A stretch of 64,000 bases of DNA, taken from positions 124,001 through 188,000 of the forward strand of contig NZ_JHXO01000006.1 of assembly GCF_000621705.1 (NCBI RefSeq). The letters are read 5' to 3'. Both the position numbers and the translations under genes were made by a program. Shown here one piece after another: positions 16,859 to 26,204 of the stretch. Source of the stretch: Prolixibacter bellariivorans ATCC BAA-1284. GTDB taxonomy: Bacteria; Bacteroidota; Bacteroidia; Bacteroidales; Prolixibacteraceae. Under the pieces are notes generated by a model. The model had not been told where the DNA came from. It saw nothing but the letters and a program-made list of their open reading frames with translations, and made no database searches. The stretch's first letter is position 1, and each line of letters begins with the position of its first letter.

Positions 16859-17287
16859 ATTTAAATGATTTTTGGTTCAGATGCCTGAAAAATACAAACT
16901 TATACTTACATCAAGATGTATAAATACTAAAACATACAAATGTTTAGAAGCATATATAGACAAAGCTATATATACTGAAATATTGTTCTGTTTTATAAGA
17001 TTATCTACCACGTTCATTTTCAATTCAGCGCAGAGTGTACATTTCAGATGTATAAAGACTTAGGTGTCTTAAATTATCAAATAAAAAATAGAATCAATCT
17101 AAAATAAATGGGGGTGTCTAATGTGTTTTTATTTTTCAGAAAAATAACCTACCGGAGTTGTTGAAAAATCTGAAACGATTTTTGCCAGTTGTAATTTTAG
17201 GCACATTGCATTTCCCGGGAAAAACCTACATTCGTTTATTGTAAAAAAGAATTTGTGTGTGACGTTACAAAATCAGAACTCTATTAT
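16859..17287. other. 429-bp AT-rich divergent intergenic region
   Basis: No credible gene was found. It holds an 8-bp palindromic stem (16952-16959 with 16966-16973) and two near-identical 15-bp direct repeats (16914-16928 and 17046-17060, 14/15 match) that begin AGATGTATAAA. It must contain promoters for the FadL-type gene on one side and the ATP-grasp gene on the other. Confidence 0.6.
16914..17060. repeat. pair of 15-bp direct repeats
   Basis: Copies at 16914-16928 and 17046-17060 differ at one base (AGATGTATAAA-T/G-ACT) and are 132 bp apart centre to centre. They lie in the divergent promoter region and could be a regulator's binding sites. The region is AT-rich, which raises the chance of coincidence. 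Confidence 0.4.
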
Positions 17288-18457
17288 ATGATCTTACTCG
17301 AAGGCCCTTACGTTTCAGATTTTTTAAAACAGACGATTGAAAATTACCAGATACCGGTGATTGACACTTCCTTTTCGGCGAAAATCCTTAATGAGAAAGA
17401 ACACCAACTTATTTCCACAGCAGATGCTGTTAAACGGATTGAGCGAAATCCTGAGCAATTGATTTATACCAATTCGGAGAATTCCATTCATTGGGTTGAG
17501 CAACATCTTCCGTTTACCAGTTTTCCTGAAAAGATTAATCTGTTCAAAAACAAGGTTCGTTTTCGCGAGTTGTTACAGGATAAATATCCCGAATATTTCT
17601 TTCAGGGAATTCCTTTCCATGAGCTGTCTACTGCCGATATATCCGGTTTTACATTCCCGTTTATCATTAAGCCGGCGGTCGGGTTTTTCAGCATGGGAGT
17701 TTACAAGGTTGATAAACTGGAGGAGTGGCCTAACATTGTAGAAAAAATAACTGAAGAAGTGAACGTAGTGCAGGGACTATATCCCAAAGAAGTTTTCGAT
17801 TCAACCGAGTTCATCGCAGAAGAGTGCATCGATGGGACGGAGTATGCTATTGATTGTTACTATAATGCCGATGGGAAACCGGTTCTTCTGAACATTATGA
17901 AGCACCTCTTCTCTTCGGATAAAGATATGAGTGACCGGGTATACATCACGTCGAAAGAAATCATCTTATCGAACCTGGATTCGATGGGCGATTTTCTCAA
18001 AGAGATGGGAGTATCTGCCGGTGTCAGGAATTTTGCCGCGCACGTTGAAGTTCGGATCGATGGCGATGGCCGTATTGTTCCGATTGAGGTGAACCCGATG
18101 CGCTTTGGCGGATGGTGCACTACGCCCGATTTGGCCTGGTATGCGCATGGTTTTAATATCTACGAATATTTTCTGACACAAAAAGAACCCGATTGGAATC
18201 AGCTTTTGACGAATAAGGATGGTCAGGTTTTCAGTGTGGTCGTGCTGGACAACAGCACCGGAAAAGAAGGGAAGCAGATTCCTGAATTTGATTATGATCG
18301 GTTGTTGAAGAATTTCGAAAAGCCGTTGGAGCTAAGAAAAGTGGATTACCGGAGCTATCCGTTGTTCGGGTTTGTATTTGCACAAACGAAGAGCAATCAA
18401 ATGGAAGAGCTTACCCGGATTTTAAAATCCGATTTATCGGAATACATTCTGAATTGA
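17288..18457 (+). CDS. ATP-grasp enzyme, unknown product
   Basis: The protein has 389 residues from ATG 17288 (a GTG at 17255 would add 11). It contains an ATP-grasp fold: FPFIIKPAVGFFSMGVYKV is the ATP-binding strand-loop, FIAEECIDGTEYAIDCYYN the second, and HVEVRIDGDGRIVPIEVNPMRFGGW the metal/ATP-binding end. Such enzymes join a carboxylate to an amine or thiol through an acylphosphate. No biosynthetic partners are adjacent: the upstream gene is a porin on the other strand, downstream is a protease. The substrate cannot be inferred. It is probably a peptide or amino-acid ligase. Confidence 0.75.
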   Translation: MILLEGPYVSDFLKQTIENYQIPVIDTSFSAKILNEKEHQLISTADAVKRIERNPEQLIYTNSENSIHWVEQHLPFTSFPEKINLFKNKVRFRELLQDKYPEYFFQGIPFHELSTADISGFTFPFIIKPAVGFFSMGVYKVDKLEEWPNIVEKITEEVNVVQGLYPKEVFDSTEFIAEECIDGTEYAIDCYYNADGKPVLLNIMKHLFSSDKDMSDRVYITSKEIILSNLDSMGDFLKEMGVSAGVRNFAAHVEVRIDGDGRIVPIEVNPMRFGGWCTTPDLAWYAHGFNIYEYFLTQKEPDWNQLLTNKDGQVFSVVVLDNSTGKEGKQIPEFDYDRLLKNFEKPLELRKVDYRSYPLFGFVFAQTKSNQMEELTRILKSDLSEYILN

Positions 18458-18676
18458 TAAAAAAGCAAAAGGAATATCAGGAGGGTGAATGAAATCCTCC
18501 TATAGTTTAAAAAATGTTTTACATACACATTTGATATCCGCTATCAAACCGGAACGCCTTTTTATTGTTTGATGAAAAGTGTGATGCTATGTTTTCCCCC
18601 ATTTCATATGCATCAATTACAAAATCATTGTAATGATTTGCTTCAGCCAATGTCTAATAACCCAAATAGTAAAAAT

Positions 18677-21600
18677 ATGAGATTATTCACGTTCATTAGC
18701 ACGGTGCTATTGCTTTGTGGCACGGTGTTTCAATCCAGTGCGCAGGTAAATGCGCGAATGTTTCGGTTCCCCGATGTCTCTTCAAAGAACATTGTTTTCT
18801 CCTATGCAGGCGATTTATGGGTCGTAGCAAAAGAGGGTGGAGTAGCCCACCGGCTGAGCTCTCCCAAGGGGGAAGAATTATTTGCCAAATTCTCGCCCGA
18901 TGGCAGTGAGATAGCTTATTCAGCAAGCTATAACGACAACAATGATGTTTATGTCATACCCACCATGGGAGGAATGCCAAAGCGCCTAACTTTTGATAGC
19001 GGCACCGATCGGACCGTTGGCTGGACGCCTGACGGGAAAAGTGTCCTGTTTGCCTCTTCCCGCGAAAGCGGACGACAACGGTTTAACCAGTTATACACCA
19101 TTGCAGCCACGGGTGGTGAAGCAACAAAGCTGCCAATGCCTTACGGCGATTTTGCATCTTATTCGCCCGATGGAAGCAAGATTGCGTTGAATTACAAATC
19201 GCGGGTTTTTCGTACATGGAAGAGATACCGTGGTGGCTGGGCACCCGATATCTATATTTTCGATTTGAAAGACTTCAGTTCGAAGAATATTACCCGCGAC
19301 GATGCCAGCGATGAATTTCCTATGTGGCATGGTAATAAGGTTTATTACCTGTCGGATCGGGGTGAAGCAGAACGTTACAACATTTGGGTGTACGATATCG
19401 CTACCGATAAATCGACCCAGTTGACTCACTTTACCGATTACGATGTCCATTTCCCATCCATCGGTCCTGATGATATTGTTTTTGAGGCAGACGGAAAACT
19501 CTATTTGATGGGGCTTGATAATGACCAATACCATCAAGTAAAGGTTGAAGTAGTTACCGATGAACTGGCAGTGATGCCCAAGCAGGAGAACGTGAAAGAG
19601 CTGATGCAATCAGCCGATATTTCACCCGATGGAAAGCGGGCTTTGGTCATGGCGCGTGGTGATCTGTTCTCGGTTCCGGCCGAACATGGAGTGGTTTCCG
19701 ATTTGACTCAGTCTTCCGGCTCTGCTGAACGTTATGGAGCATGGTCGCCTGATGGAAAAACCATTGCCTACTGGAGCGATGCTTCAGGTGAATATAATCT
19801 GATGTTGAAGAATGTGGAAACCGGTCAGGCGAAAAAAGTGACGGATTTTACATCTGGATACCGCTATCACCTCTACTGGTCACCCGATAGCAAGAAGATT
19901 GCATTTATCGATCAGGCAATGAATATCTCCTATTTCGATATTCCTGCCAACAAAGTTGTTTCGGTTGACAAAGGACTTTGGATGTACCAGGGAGCACTAG
20001 AAAATTTTTCTTGCAGCTGGTCGCCCGACAGCCGTTGGTTGACATATGACAGAGGACTTGATAACCGTAATGATGCCATTTTTATTTATGATACTCAGAA
20101 CAAGGAGAAGCGTCAGGTAACCAGCGGTTATTATGACGATCATAACCCGGTTTTTGGTCCCGACGGAAAATACCTGTTCCTGTTTACCGGTCGTTCATTC
20201 AAGCCACAATACAGTGATCTGGATAATTCGTTCATCTACCCGAAAACAACCGAATTGGCTGCTATTCCGCTGCGCAAAGATGTACCATCGGCTGTTGCTC
20301 CGCGGAACGATGTCGTCGATCCATCGAAAAAAGAAAATGGCGAAGAAGAAAAGGATGAGAAGGACGATGGCAAGAAAGTGGTTGAGGCGGTTAATATCGA
20401 TTTCGATAACTTCGAAGAGCGACTGTCTATTTTACCTCCGGTCGCCAATGATTATAGAAGTTTGAGTGCTGCTAACGGAAAAATCTTCTATCAGACTGAA
20501 GTGGATGCCGGTAAGGAAACAGAACATCCGGTAAAGTATTACGATTTGAAGAAACGGGAAGAAAAAACCGTAGTTGAAGATGCCGATGGTTATCGTCTTT
20601 CAGCAAATGGCAAGAAGATGCTGGTCCTGAAAAAGGATAACCTTTACATCATTAAACCTGAGGCGGAACAGAAATTGGAAAAAGCATTGCCAACAGATCA
20701 GATGGTGATGACCGTTGATCCTCGTGCGGAGTGGAAACAGATTTTCAATGATGTTTGGCGGTTCGAGCGTGACTTTTTCTACGATAAAAACATGCATGGT
20801 GTTGACTGGAATGCGCAGCGAGTGAAGTATGGCAAATTACTTGACGACGCTGTTACTCGCTGGGATGTCAATTATGTGTTAGGCGAATTAATTGGCGAGT
20901 TGAATTCATCGCATACATACCGGGGAGGTGGTGACTTAGCCAATGCCAAGAAGACCAACACCGGTTATCTGGGTGTTAATTGGGAAGCCGATGGTAAGTA
21001 TTACCGTATCAAGAAAATTATTAACGGAGCTCCATGGGATTCGGAAGTTCGTTCGCCACTTTCAGCTACTGACTTGAAAGTTCATGCGGGAGATTATATT
21101 CTGAGCGTGAATGGACGTCCCATTACTACCGATAAAGAGCCTTATGAAGCATTCCAGGGATTGGCCGGCAAAACTGTTGAATTGATGGTAAACAGCAAAC
21201 CAGATTTGCAAACGGCTCGTAAAATTGTGGTCAAAACACTTGGAAGTGAAAGCAGGCTGCGGAATCTGGCGTGGATAGAGGCCATGCGCGAACATGTTGA
21301 TAAAGCCACCAACGGAAAGGTTGGATACATTTATGTTCGAAGCACCGGAATCGATGGACAGAATGATTTGGTTCGTCAATATATGGCTCAATGGAACAAG
21401 GAAGGACTTATCATTGACGAGCGCTTTAACAGCGGAGGACAGATTCCTGACCGTTTCATCGAATTGCTTAACAGGAAGAATCTGGCTTACTGGGCCGTGC
21501 GTGACGGTAAAGACTGGTCGTGGCCACCCAAAGGCAACTTCGGTCCGAAGGCGATGTTGATTAACGGCTGGAGTGGTTCCGGTGGTGATGCTTTCCCCGA

Positions 21601-21910
21601 TTTCTTCCGTAAAGCCGGATTAGGTCCGCTCATCGGTACACGGACATGGGGAGGTTTGATCGGAATTACCGGAGCACCTGAACTGATTGACGGCGGATAT
21701 GTTACCGTTCCAACTTTCAGGATGTATAATCCCGATGGTTCGTGGTTTAAAGAAGCTCACGGTGTTGATCCTGATATTTTGGTGAAGGAGAACCTGACCG
21801 AAGAGGCAAAAGGAGTTGATCCACAACTTGATCGGGCGATTGAGTGGGTAAACAACGCGTTGAAAGACTATAAAGGGAAACCCGCACATGCACCCTACGA
21901 AAAGAGATAA
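18677..21910 (+). CDS. Tricorn-type protease (S41 family), exported
   Basis: The protein has 1077 residues from ATG 18677, which gives a clean signal peptide (FTFISTVLLLCGTVFQSSAQ); upstream ATG codons add a poor leader. The first two thirds hold WD/PD40-like propeller repeats (SPDGSEIAYSA, SPDGKTIAYWSD, SPDSKKIAFID and others). Then come a tricorn C1 region, a PDZ domain and the S41 core. Catalytic residues fit Tricorn: His in LNSSHTYRGG and Ser in WSGSGGDAFPDFF. A short acidic/Lys-rich linker (about 20320-20385) separates the propellers from the protease half. It should degrade peptides in the periplasm. It is monocistronic, with a strong terminator. Confidence 0.92.
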   Translation: MRLFTFISTVLLLCGTVFQSSAQVNARMFRFPDVSSKNIVFSYAGDLWVVAKEGGVAHRLSSPKGEELFAKFSPDGSEIAYSASYNDNNDVYVIPTMGGMPKRLTFDSGTDRTVGWTPDGKSVLFASSRESGRQRFNQLYTIAATGGEATKLPMPYGDFASYSPDGSKIALNYKSRVFRTWKRYRGGWAPDIYIFDLKDFSSKNITRDDASDEFPMWHGNKVYYLSDRGEAERYNIWVYDIATDKSTQLTHFTDYDVHFPSIGPDDIVFEADGKLYLMGLDNDQYHQVKVEVVTDELAVMPKQENVKELMQSADISPDGKRALVMARGDLFSVPAEHGVVSDLTQSSGSAERYGAWSPDGKTIAYWSDASGEYNLMLKNVETGQAKKVTDFTSGYRYHLYWSPDSKKIAFIDQAMNISYFDIPANKVVSVDKGLWMYQGALENFSCSWSPDSRWLTYDRGLDNRNDAIFIYDTQNKEKRQVTSGYYDDHNPVFGPDGKYLFLFTGRSFKPQYSDLDNSFIYPKTTELAAIPLRKDVPSAVAPRNDVVDPSKKENGEEEKDEKDDGKKVVEAVNIDFDNFEERLSILPPVANDYRSLSAANGKIFYQTEVDAGKETEHPVKYYDLKKREEKTVVEDADGYRLSANGKKMLVLKKDNLYIIKPEAEQKLEKALPTDQMVMTVDPRAEWKQIFNDVWRFERDFFYDKNMHGVDWNAQRVKYGKLLDDAVTRWDVNYVLGELIGELNSSHTYRGGGDLANAKKTNTGYLGVNWEADGKYYRIKKIINGAPWDSEVRSPLSATDLKVHAGDYILSVNGRPITTDKEPYEAFQGLAGKTVELMVNSKPDLQTARKIVVKTLGSESRLRNLAWIEAMREHVDKATNGKVGYIYVRSTGIDGQNDLVRQYMAQWNKEGLIIDERFNSGGQIPDRFIELLNRKNLAYWAVRDGKDWSWPPKGNFGPKAMLINGWSGSGGDAFPDFFRKAGLGPLIGTRTWGGLIGITGAPELIDGGYVTVPTFRMYNPDGSWFKEAHGVDPDILVKENLTEEAKGVDPQLDRAIEWVNNALKDYKGKPAHAPYEKR

Positions 21911-21929
21911 ATGAAGTAATCATAAAGAG

Positions 21930-21962
21930 AAAGGCGCCAGCATTCGAGCTGGCGCCTTTTTT
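21930..21962 (+). terminator. terminator after the Tricorn-type gene
   Basis: A perfect 12-bp GC-rich stem (21930-21941 with 21948-21959) with a 6-nt loop is followed by T residues. Confidence 0.9.
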
Positions 21963-21989
21963 ATGTTTTAATTGGAAACCGGAGTTGGC

Positions 21990-22133
21990 TTACTGGAGTC
22001 CCATCAGGTGCTTGATGACCAGTAAAACAATAATCAATCCGGCAATAGCGGCAATCATCAGCATAATGTCTTTGTTAAAATGTTTCTTGCCGTTTTCCTC
22101 GTTATTTGCCTGTTGTATTTCTTTATTTTCCAT
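21990..22133 (-). CDS. Small single-helix membrane protein (47 residues)
   Basis: ATG at 22133 opens a 47-codon frame. The first half is polar (MENKEIQQANNEENGKKHFNKD) and the second is a hydrophobic helix (IMLMIAAIAGLIIVLLVIKHL), ending MGLQ. The polar-then-helix layout suggests a tail-anchored or type II inner-membrane microprotein. I do not recognise a family. Coherent topology and position after a terminator support a real gene, but it could be chance. Confidence 0.5.
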   Translation of the reverse strand: MENKEIQQANNEENGKKHFNKDIMLMIAAIAGLIIVLLVIKHLMGLQ

Positions 22134-22225
22134 TTTTCTATGTTTAAAATTAACTACACATCAATTCTTGTTTCCGGATGATTGTCTTCCGGAAATAACT
22201 GTCAATTCTTAGATATGTGATTACG

Positions 22226-22558
22226 CTAATTTCGAAAGCACTTCACCATTAGGTATATGGGCCTTTTCCTGTTAGTGAAAGGCTGGCGAAGTGCATTGGG
22301 AAAAATTTGAAAGTTAAAAGATGATTTTGTGTTTCCTGAAAGCCGCACCATTACCGGTAGCGATTGACTCTCGCTCCCTGACGAATCGGTAACACCGTTT
22401 TCGAAAACGATAGATGGAGTAAAGGTGTGAGAAATCGTTCCGGGATAGAGTTCTTTTTCCGGGTGAGCCGTATTGTTAATTTTACTCCAGGCGGTACCTG
22501 CATCAATTAAAATGAGTAAAAAACTTACGGTCAATAACGCAATAAGTCTGCGGTACAT
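22226..22558 (-). CDS. Hypothetical exported protein
   Basis: The protein has 110 residues from ATG 22558 (an upstream TTG would add four). A basic N-terminus and hydrophobic stretch (RRLIALLTVSFLLILIDAGTAWS) look like a signal peptide or anchor. The rest is Ser/Asn-rich and ends in a basic tail with no recognisable domain. No homologue comes to mind and no clear promoter was seen. It may be a lineage-specific secreted protein or a fortuitous frame. Confidence 0.4.
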   Translation of the reverse strand: MYRRLIALLTVSFLLILIDAGTAWSKINNTAHPEKELYPGTISHTFTPSIVFENGVTDSSGSESQSLPVMVRLSGNTKSSFNFQIFPNALRQPFTNRKRPIYLMVKCFRN

Positions 22559-22761
22559 CTTTCTCAGCAATGTCTAAATTCGGCGTAATTTAAACAAAGA
22601 ATCGATATATCGCTTTAATTCCCGAAAGTAATTACATGGGATTTTTGTGGTAAGTAGTGGATAATCAGCTGTGATTAAAGGTATGAATATTTGCTGTAGG
22701 AATTGAAAAGTACCATTAAAAGTGATTCTTATCTGCTTCAATGACTTAAATTTATATTTTC

Positions 22762-23760
22762 GTGACGCAAACAAATTGCTGTGCTTTGGTTGATTTATCT
22801 ATAATTATTGTCAATTACCGAGGGTGGAAACATTTGAAAAACTGCCTGGAAGCTCTCGAATCATTTAGCGAAGAGCATTTCTCCTACGAAGTAAATGTGG
22901 TGGATAATTATTCCAACGACGGAAAGTTGGATGAATTTCAGCGGCGTTTTACGAAGTTTCGTTTTCATCTGAATACTGGGAACAATGGATTTTCCAGTGG
23001 CTGTAATCTGGGAGCCAAAGTTTCATCGGGAGAGTATCTTCTCTTTTTAAACCCGGATACGATTGCTTCAGAAGAATCCGTTTTCGGCCTTTTGAATACC
23101 ATTCGGAGCATTCCGGGCATGACCATTCTTTCGTGTACGCAGAAGAACAGCAGGGGCAATGAAGAAGGTCCGTATGGTTTTTTCCCCACATTGTTCACAC
23201 TAAGTGGAATATTACGTGCCATCTACCGAAAGGTGAAAAAGAAGGAACTGGAAGAACGTTTTTCTCCTGAAAAGGAAATTATTTATCCCGATTGGGTTTC
23301 CGGCTCGGTGGTTATGATTTCCAAGCAGCAATTTGATGATTTGGGTGGGTGGAATGAAGATTACTGGTTGTATTATGAAGATGTTGATTTGTGTAAACGA
23401 GCAACCGACAAAGGCGGAAAAGTGGCTTTGCACAACCGGATTTCGATTATTCACAACCATGGTGGAGCCACTCGTATCAACCCGCGGGTTACGGCGCTAA
23501 CCAAATCTGAAGTCATTATCTCCAGACACGTTTATCTTTCGCGGCACTATAGTGGTTTGTCAGCTGCAGGTCTGCATTTTGTGGTCATGACAAGTGTGCT
23601 TTTAGGAAAATTAATACCTGCCTTTTTCGGACTTCCGTTTTTCTTCATTCGGCGGTTAAATCAGTACACGCATTTGTATCGCCGCTTGTTGGCTTATTAT
23701 TTTCTGGCACCCTTTCGGGGAACATGGTTGAGCCCGCGCTCCGTGAACTACAAGAAATAA
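22762..23760 (+). CDS. Family 2 glycosyltransferase, rhamnosyltransferase-like
   Basis: The 332-residue protein has a GT-A fold at the N-terminus: LSIIIVNYRGWKHLKNCLEAL, VVDNYSNDGKL, NNGFSSGCNLGA, LFLNPDT (DxD-like), and the acceptor-side WVSGSVVMISKQQFDDLGGWNEDYWLYYEDVDLCKRA. A hydrophobic C-terminal segment (about residues 270-300) suggests peripheral or single-pass membrane attachment. The start is GTG 22762, or possibly a TTG eight codons on. Genes of this type build O-antigen or capsule chains, but no gene cluster surrounds it. Confidence 0.83.
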   Translation: MTQTNCCALVDLSIIIVNYRGWKHLKNCLEALESFSEEHFSYEVNVVDNYSNDGKLDEFQRRFTKFRFHLNTGNNGFSSGCNLGAKVSSGEYLLFLNPDTIASEESVFGLLNTIRSIPGMTILSCTQKNSRGNEEGPYGFFPTLFTLSGILRAIYRKVKKKELEERFSPEKEIIYPDWVSGSVVMISKQQFDDLGGWNEDYWLYYEDVDLCKRATDKGGKVALHNRISIIHNHGGATRINPRVTALTKSEVIISRHVYLSRHYSGLSAAGLHFVVMTSVLLGKLIPAFFGLPFFFIRRLNQYTHLYRRLLAYYFLAPFRGTWLSPRSVNYKK

Positions 23761-23797
23761 AAAGAGGGAAAACACTCGTTCTCCCTCTTTTCGTTTT
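23761..23797. terminator. bidirectional terminator, GT2 / OYE genes
   Basis: A 9-bp stem (23761-23769 with 23782-23790) is flanked by A-rich and T-rich runs, between convergent genes. Confidence 0.8.
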
Positions 23798-24933
23798 TAT
23801 TCGTTATCGACAACCGGTAACCAGCCTTTGCGGGAAATAAGTCCGTGCCAGAGGTTATCCGGAATTACCAGTTCGTCTTGATCGTGGACCGAAAGTGTCG
23901 TCCGTATTTTGTCTGCTGAACCGTTTTGAGTTTTCTGTACCCATTCCGGTTCCATCAGTAACTCTCGCCCCAGCGCGACAAGCGGTAAATTCCCTTCTTC
24001 GACAACTTTCAGCACATCATCGGGAGTATGCAGAGAACCAACTCCGATAACCGGAATTTTGTTCCCGACCCGTTCCTGAATCAACAAAGGTCTGGATTGT
24101 TTATCCGATGCATCGCGCATGGAACCTCCCCAGAAATTTGCCGTCGAAATATGGAGATAATCCATTGGCTTTTCGGCCAATGCATCTACCAGTTTTAGCG
24201 TGTCTTCCATGGTAATTCCCGGTTCTTCCATTTCTTCCGGCGAAAGCCGATAACCAACCGCAAAAGGCGATTTTGCATATTGTTTAACGTTTTGCAAAAC
24301 TTCATCGACTACTGCCAGAGGGAATTTCATGCGTTTTTCCAATGTTCCTCCCCAGGCATCGGTTCGGCGGTTGGAGTGTGGTGAAAAGAATTGCTGAATC
24401 AGGTAGGTGTTGGCACCATGAATTTCCACGCCGTCGAAACCGGCCAGAATAGCCAGGCGTGTGGCATTTCCGTAAGCCTTGATGGTTGCCAGAATCTCCT
24501 CTTCAGTCATAGCCCGCGGAACCGCAGCTCCTTCGCGTTCAGCTGCAACAGCACTGGCACTAAGGGTTTGACCACCCGGAACCTCATTCGGAGGGCACAT
24601 TCTTCCTCCATGATAAATTTGAAGAATGGCTTTGGCGCCTTCATTTTGTATGGTTTCTACCATACGTTTGAGGCTCGGCAGCATTTCATCAGAGTGGACC
24701 CCGATTTGGCCGGAAAAGCCTTTGCCTTCCGGCATGATGAAGGCACATGCAGTAGCTACTACACCCACTCCGCCCGAGCGTTTTCTGTAATAGTCAATTT
24801 CAGCGTCAGAAACGGTACCATCGATGTTGCCGGACCAGGTCGTCATGGGCGCCATTATGATCCGGTTTTTCAATTCAATCCCTGAAACCGGCAAACGGAA
24901 TGGTTCCCAGAGTGAAACATATTTAGGATTCAT
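23797..24933 (-). CDS. NADH:flavin oxidoreductase, Old Yellow Enzyme family
   Basis: The protein has 378 residues from ATG 24933, giving the canonical N-terminus WEPFRLPVSGIELKNRIIMAPMTTW. FMN-binding TIM-barrel motifs follow: LQIYHGGRM (active-site region), GFDGVEIHGANTYLIQQFFSPHSNRRTDAWGG, and IPVIGVGSL. These enzymes reduce activated alkenes with NAD(P)H. An upstream start at 24984 would overlap the previous gene and is less likely. It is the second gene of a two-gene unit with the quinone-oxidoreductase-like gene 34 bp upstream, so both probably act on reactive electrophiles. Confidence 0.92.
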   Translation of the reverse strand: MNPKYVSLWEPFRLPVSGIELKNRIIMAPMTTWSGNIDGTVSDAEIDYYRKRSGGVGVVATACAFIMPEGKGFSGQIGVHSDEMLPSLKRMVETIQNEGAKAILQIYHGGRMCPPNEVPGGQTLSASAVAAEREGAAVPRAMTEEEILATIKAYGNATRLAILAGFDGVEIHGANTYLIQQFFSPHSNRRTDAWGGTLEKRMKFPLAVVDEVLQNVKQYAKSPFAVGYRLSPEEMEEPGITMEDTLKLVDALAEKPMDYLHISTANFWGGSMRDASDKQSRPLLIQERVGNKIPVIGVGSLHTPDDVLKVVEEGNLPLVALGRELLMEPEWVQKTQNGSADKIRTTLSVHDQDELVIPDNLWHGLISRKGWLPVVDNE

Positions 24934-24967
24934 AATTCTATATTTCTTTTTATCAGGATTTTGACTT

Positions 24968-25972
24968 TCACTTTGTTTCAACAACCAGTTTTCCGGTATT
25001 CACGCCATCAAATAGTCCGATGAAGGCTTCCGGTAATTTCTCAAATCCTTTGATAACGGTTTCGCGATTTTTCAATTTTCCTTCTTTCACCCATTCGACG
25101 AGTTTGGCCATTCCTTCCGGTAGACGCTCAGCATAATCGCTAATAATGAATCCTTTCATCAATGCACTTTTCTTGAGAATAGTGGTCTGTATGCGTGGTC
25201 CGGTAGGAACGCTCGTCGCATTGTAAAGTGAAATCTGTCCACAAATACTGATGCGGGCAAACTTGTTGATGTTGGCCATAACCGCATCCGAAATTTCACC
25301 ACCTACGTTATCAAAGTAGATGTCTACTCCATCCGGTGATGTCCGGGCTATAGCCTGCTCCATATCCTTCTCCGTACGATAGTTGATGACTTCGTCAAAA
25401 TGCAGCTCATCTTTCAGGTAGCGAAGTTTCTCTTCACTTCCCGCAATTCCGACTACCCGACAACCATGGATTTTGGCAATTTGTCCAACCGCAGTTCCTA
25501 CTGCTCCTGCGGCTCCGGAAACCACAACGGTTTCGCCTTTTTTCGGCTGACCAATATCCAGCAAACCGAAATAGGCGGTAAGTCCTGTCATACCAAGTAT
25601 TCCCAGGTAATAACTCAATGGTACTGAGTCTTTGTCAACTTTTTGGACCGATGTCGCTGGTACCGTTTGGTATTCCTGCCAGGCTAACGGACGAGAAACA
25701 ACCACATCTCCTGCGGAAAAATCGGGATGCCTGCTCTCTGTCACTTCAGCTACTGCGCCGCCATTAATTGGTTCACCTACCTGAAATGGTTCGACATACG
25801 ACTTGGCGTCACTCATCCGTCCGCGCATGTACGGATCGACCGAAATGTATAAGGCTTTCAATAACAATTCACCTTCGGCGGGAGTTGGTATTTCGATTTC
25901 TTTCAACTCAAAATTATCGGCCGTTGGGCGTCCAACCGGTCTTGATTTCAGTATAATCTGTCTGTTCTGCAT
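24968..25972 (-). CDS. NADP-dependent oxidoreductase (MDR, zinc-independent)
   Basis: The 334-residue medium-chain reductase is of the leukotriene B4 dehydrogenase/CurA type. It starts NRQIILKSRPVGRPTADNFELKE, has the DPYMRGRMSD stretch, YYLGILGMTGLTAYFGL, and a dinucleotide-binding loop VVVSGAAGAVGTAVGQIAK, followed by YFDNVGGEI. The zinc ligands of alcohol dehydrogenases are absent. It reduces the double bond of unsaturated carbonyls with NADPH. First gene of the pair with the Old Yellow Enzyme homologue; detoxification is the likely shared role. Confidence 0.9.
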   Translation of the reverse strand: MQNRQIILKSRPVGRPTADNFELKEIEIPTPAEGELLLKALYISVDPYMRGRMSDAKSYVEPFQVGEPINGGAVAEVTESRHPDFSAGDVVVSRPLAWQEYQTVPATSVQKVDKDSVPLSYYLGILGMTGLTAYFGLLDIGQPKKGETVVVSGAAGAVGTAVGQIAKIHGCRVVGIAGSEEKLRYLKDELHFDEVINYRTEKDMEQAIARTSPDGVDIYFDNVGGEISDAVMANINKFARISICGQISLYNATSVPTGPRIQTTILKKSALMKGFIISDYAERLPEGMAKLVEWVKEGKLKNRETVIKGFEKLPEAFIGLFDGVNTGKLVVETK

Positions 25973-26204
25973 AATCTGTTGGTTTTTATTTTTTCGGTCA
26001 ACGAAATAAGTGCTTTTTGTTCCCGAAAACTGTTGTTCCGAGTAACGGAACTTTCCTTTCGTTCAGTGTATGAACAGACGGCTCTTCCTTAGGGTTCACT
26101 GCTTTTTTTTTAGATGAGTAATGAGTTTCCGCAACAGAAAGGTAACGAGTTTGATGTGTACTATAGATTAGGCGAATGCACAACCTAGAGGTATTTGGGG
26201 AAGG

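Noticed and set aside
18479-18501. AGGAGG/CCTCCT hairpin after the ATP-grasp gene as a terminator
   Set aside because: Only 6 bp, 11-nt loop and no T-run; too weak to call.
22574-22774. A 66-codon minus-strand frame overlapping the start of the GT2 gene
   Set aside because: It overlaps a confident gene start and has no recognisable features.
25998-26183. A 61-codon minus-strand frame in the gap before the quinone-oxidoreductase-like gene
   Set aside because: Composition is random-looking with no domain, helix or signal; probably chance.
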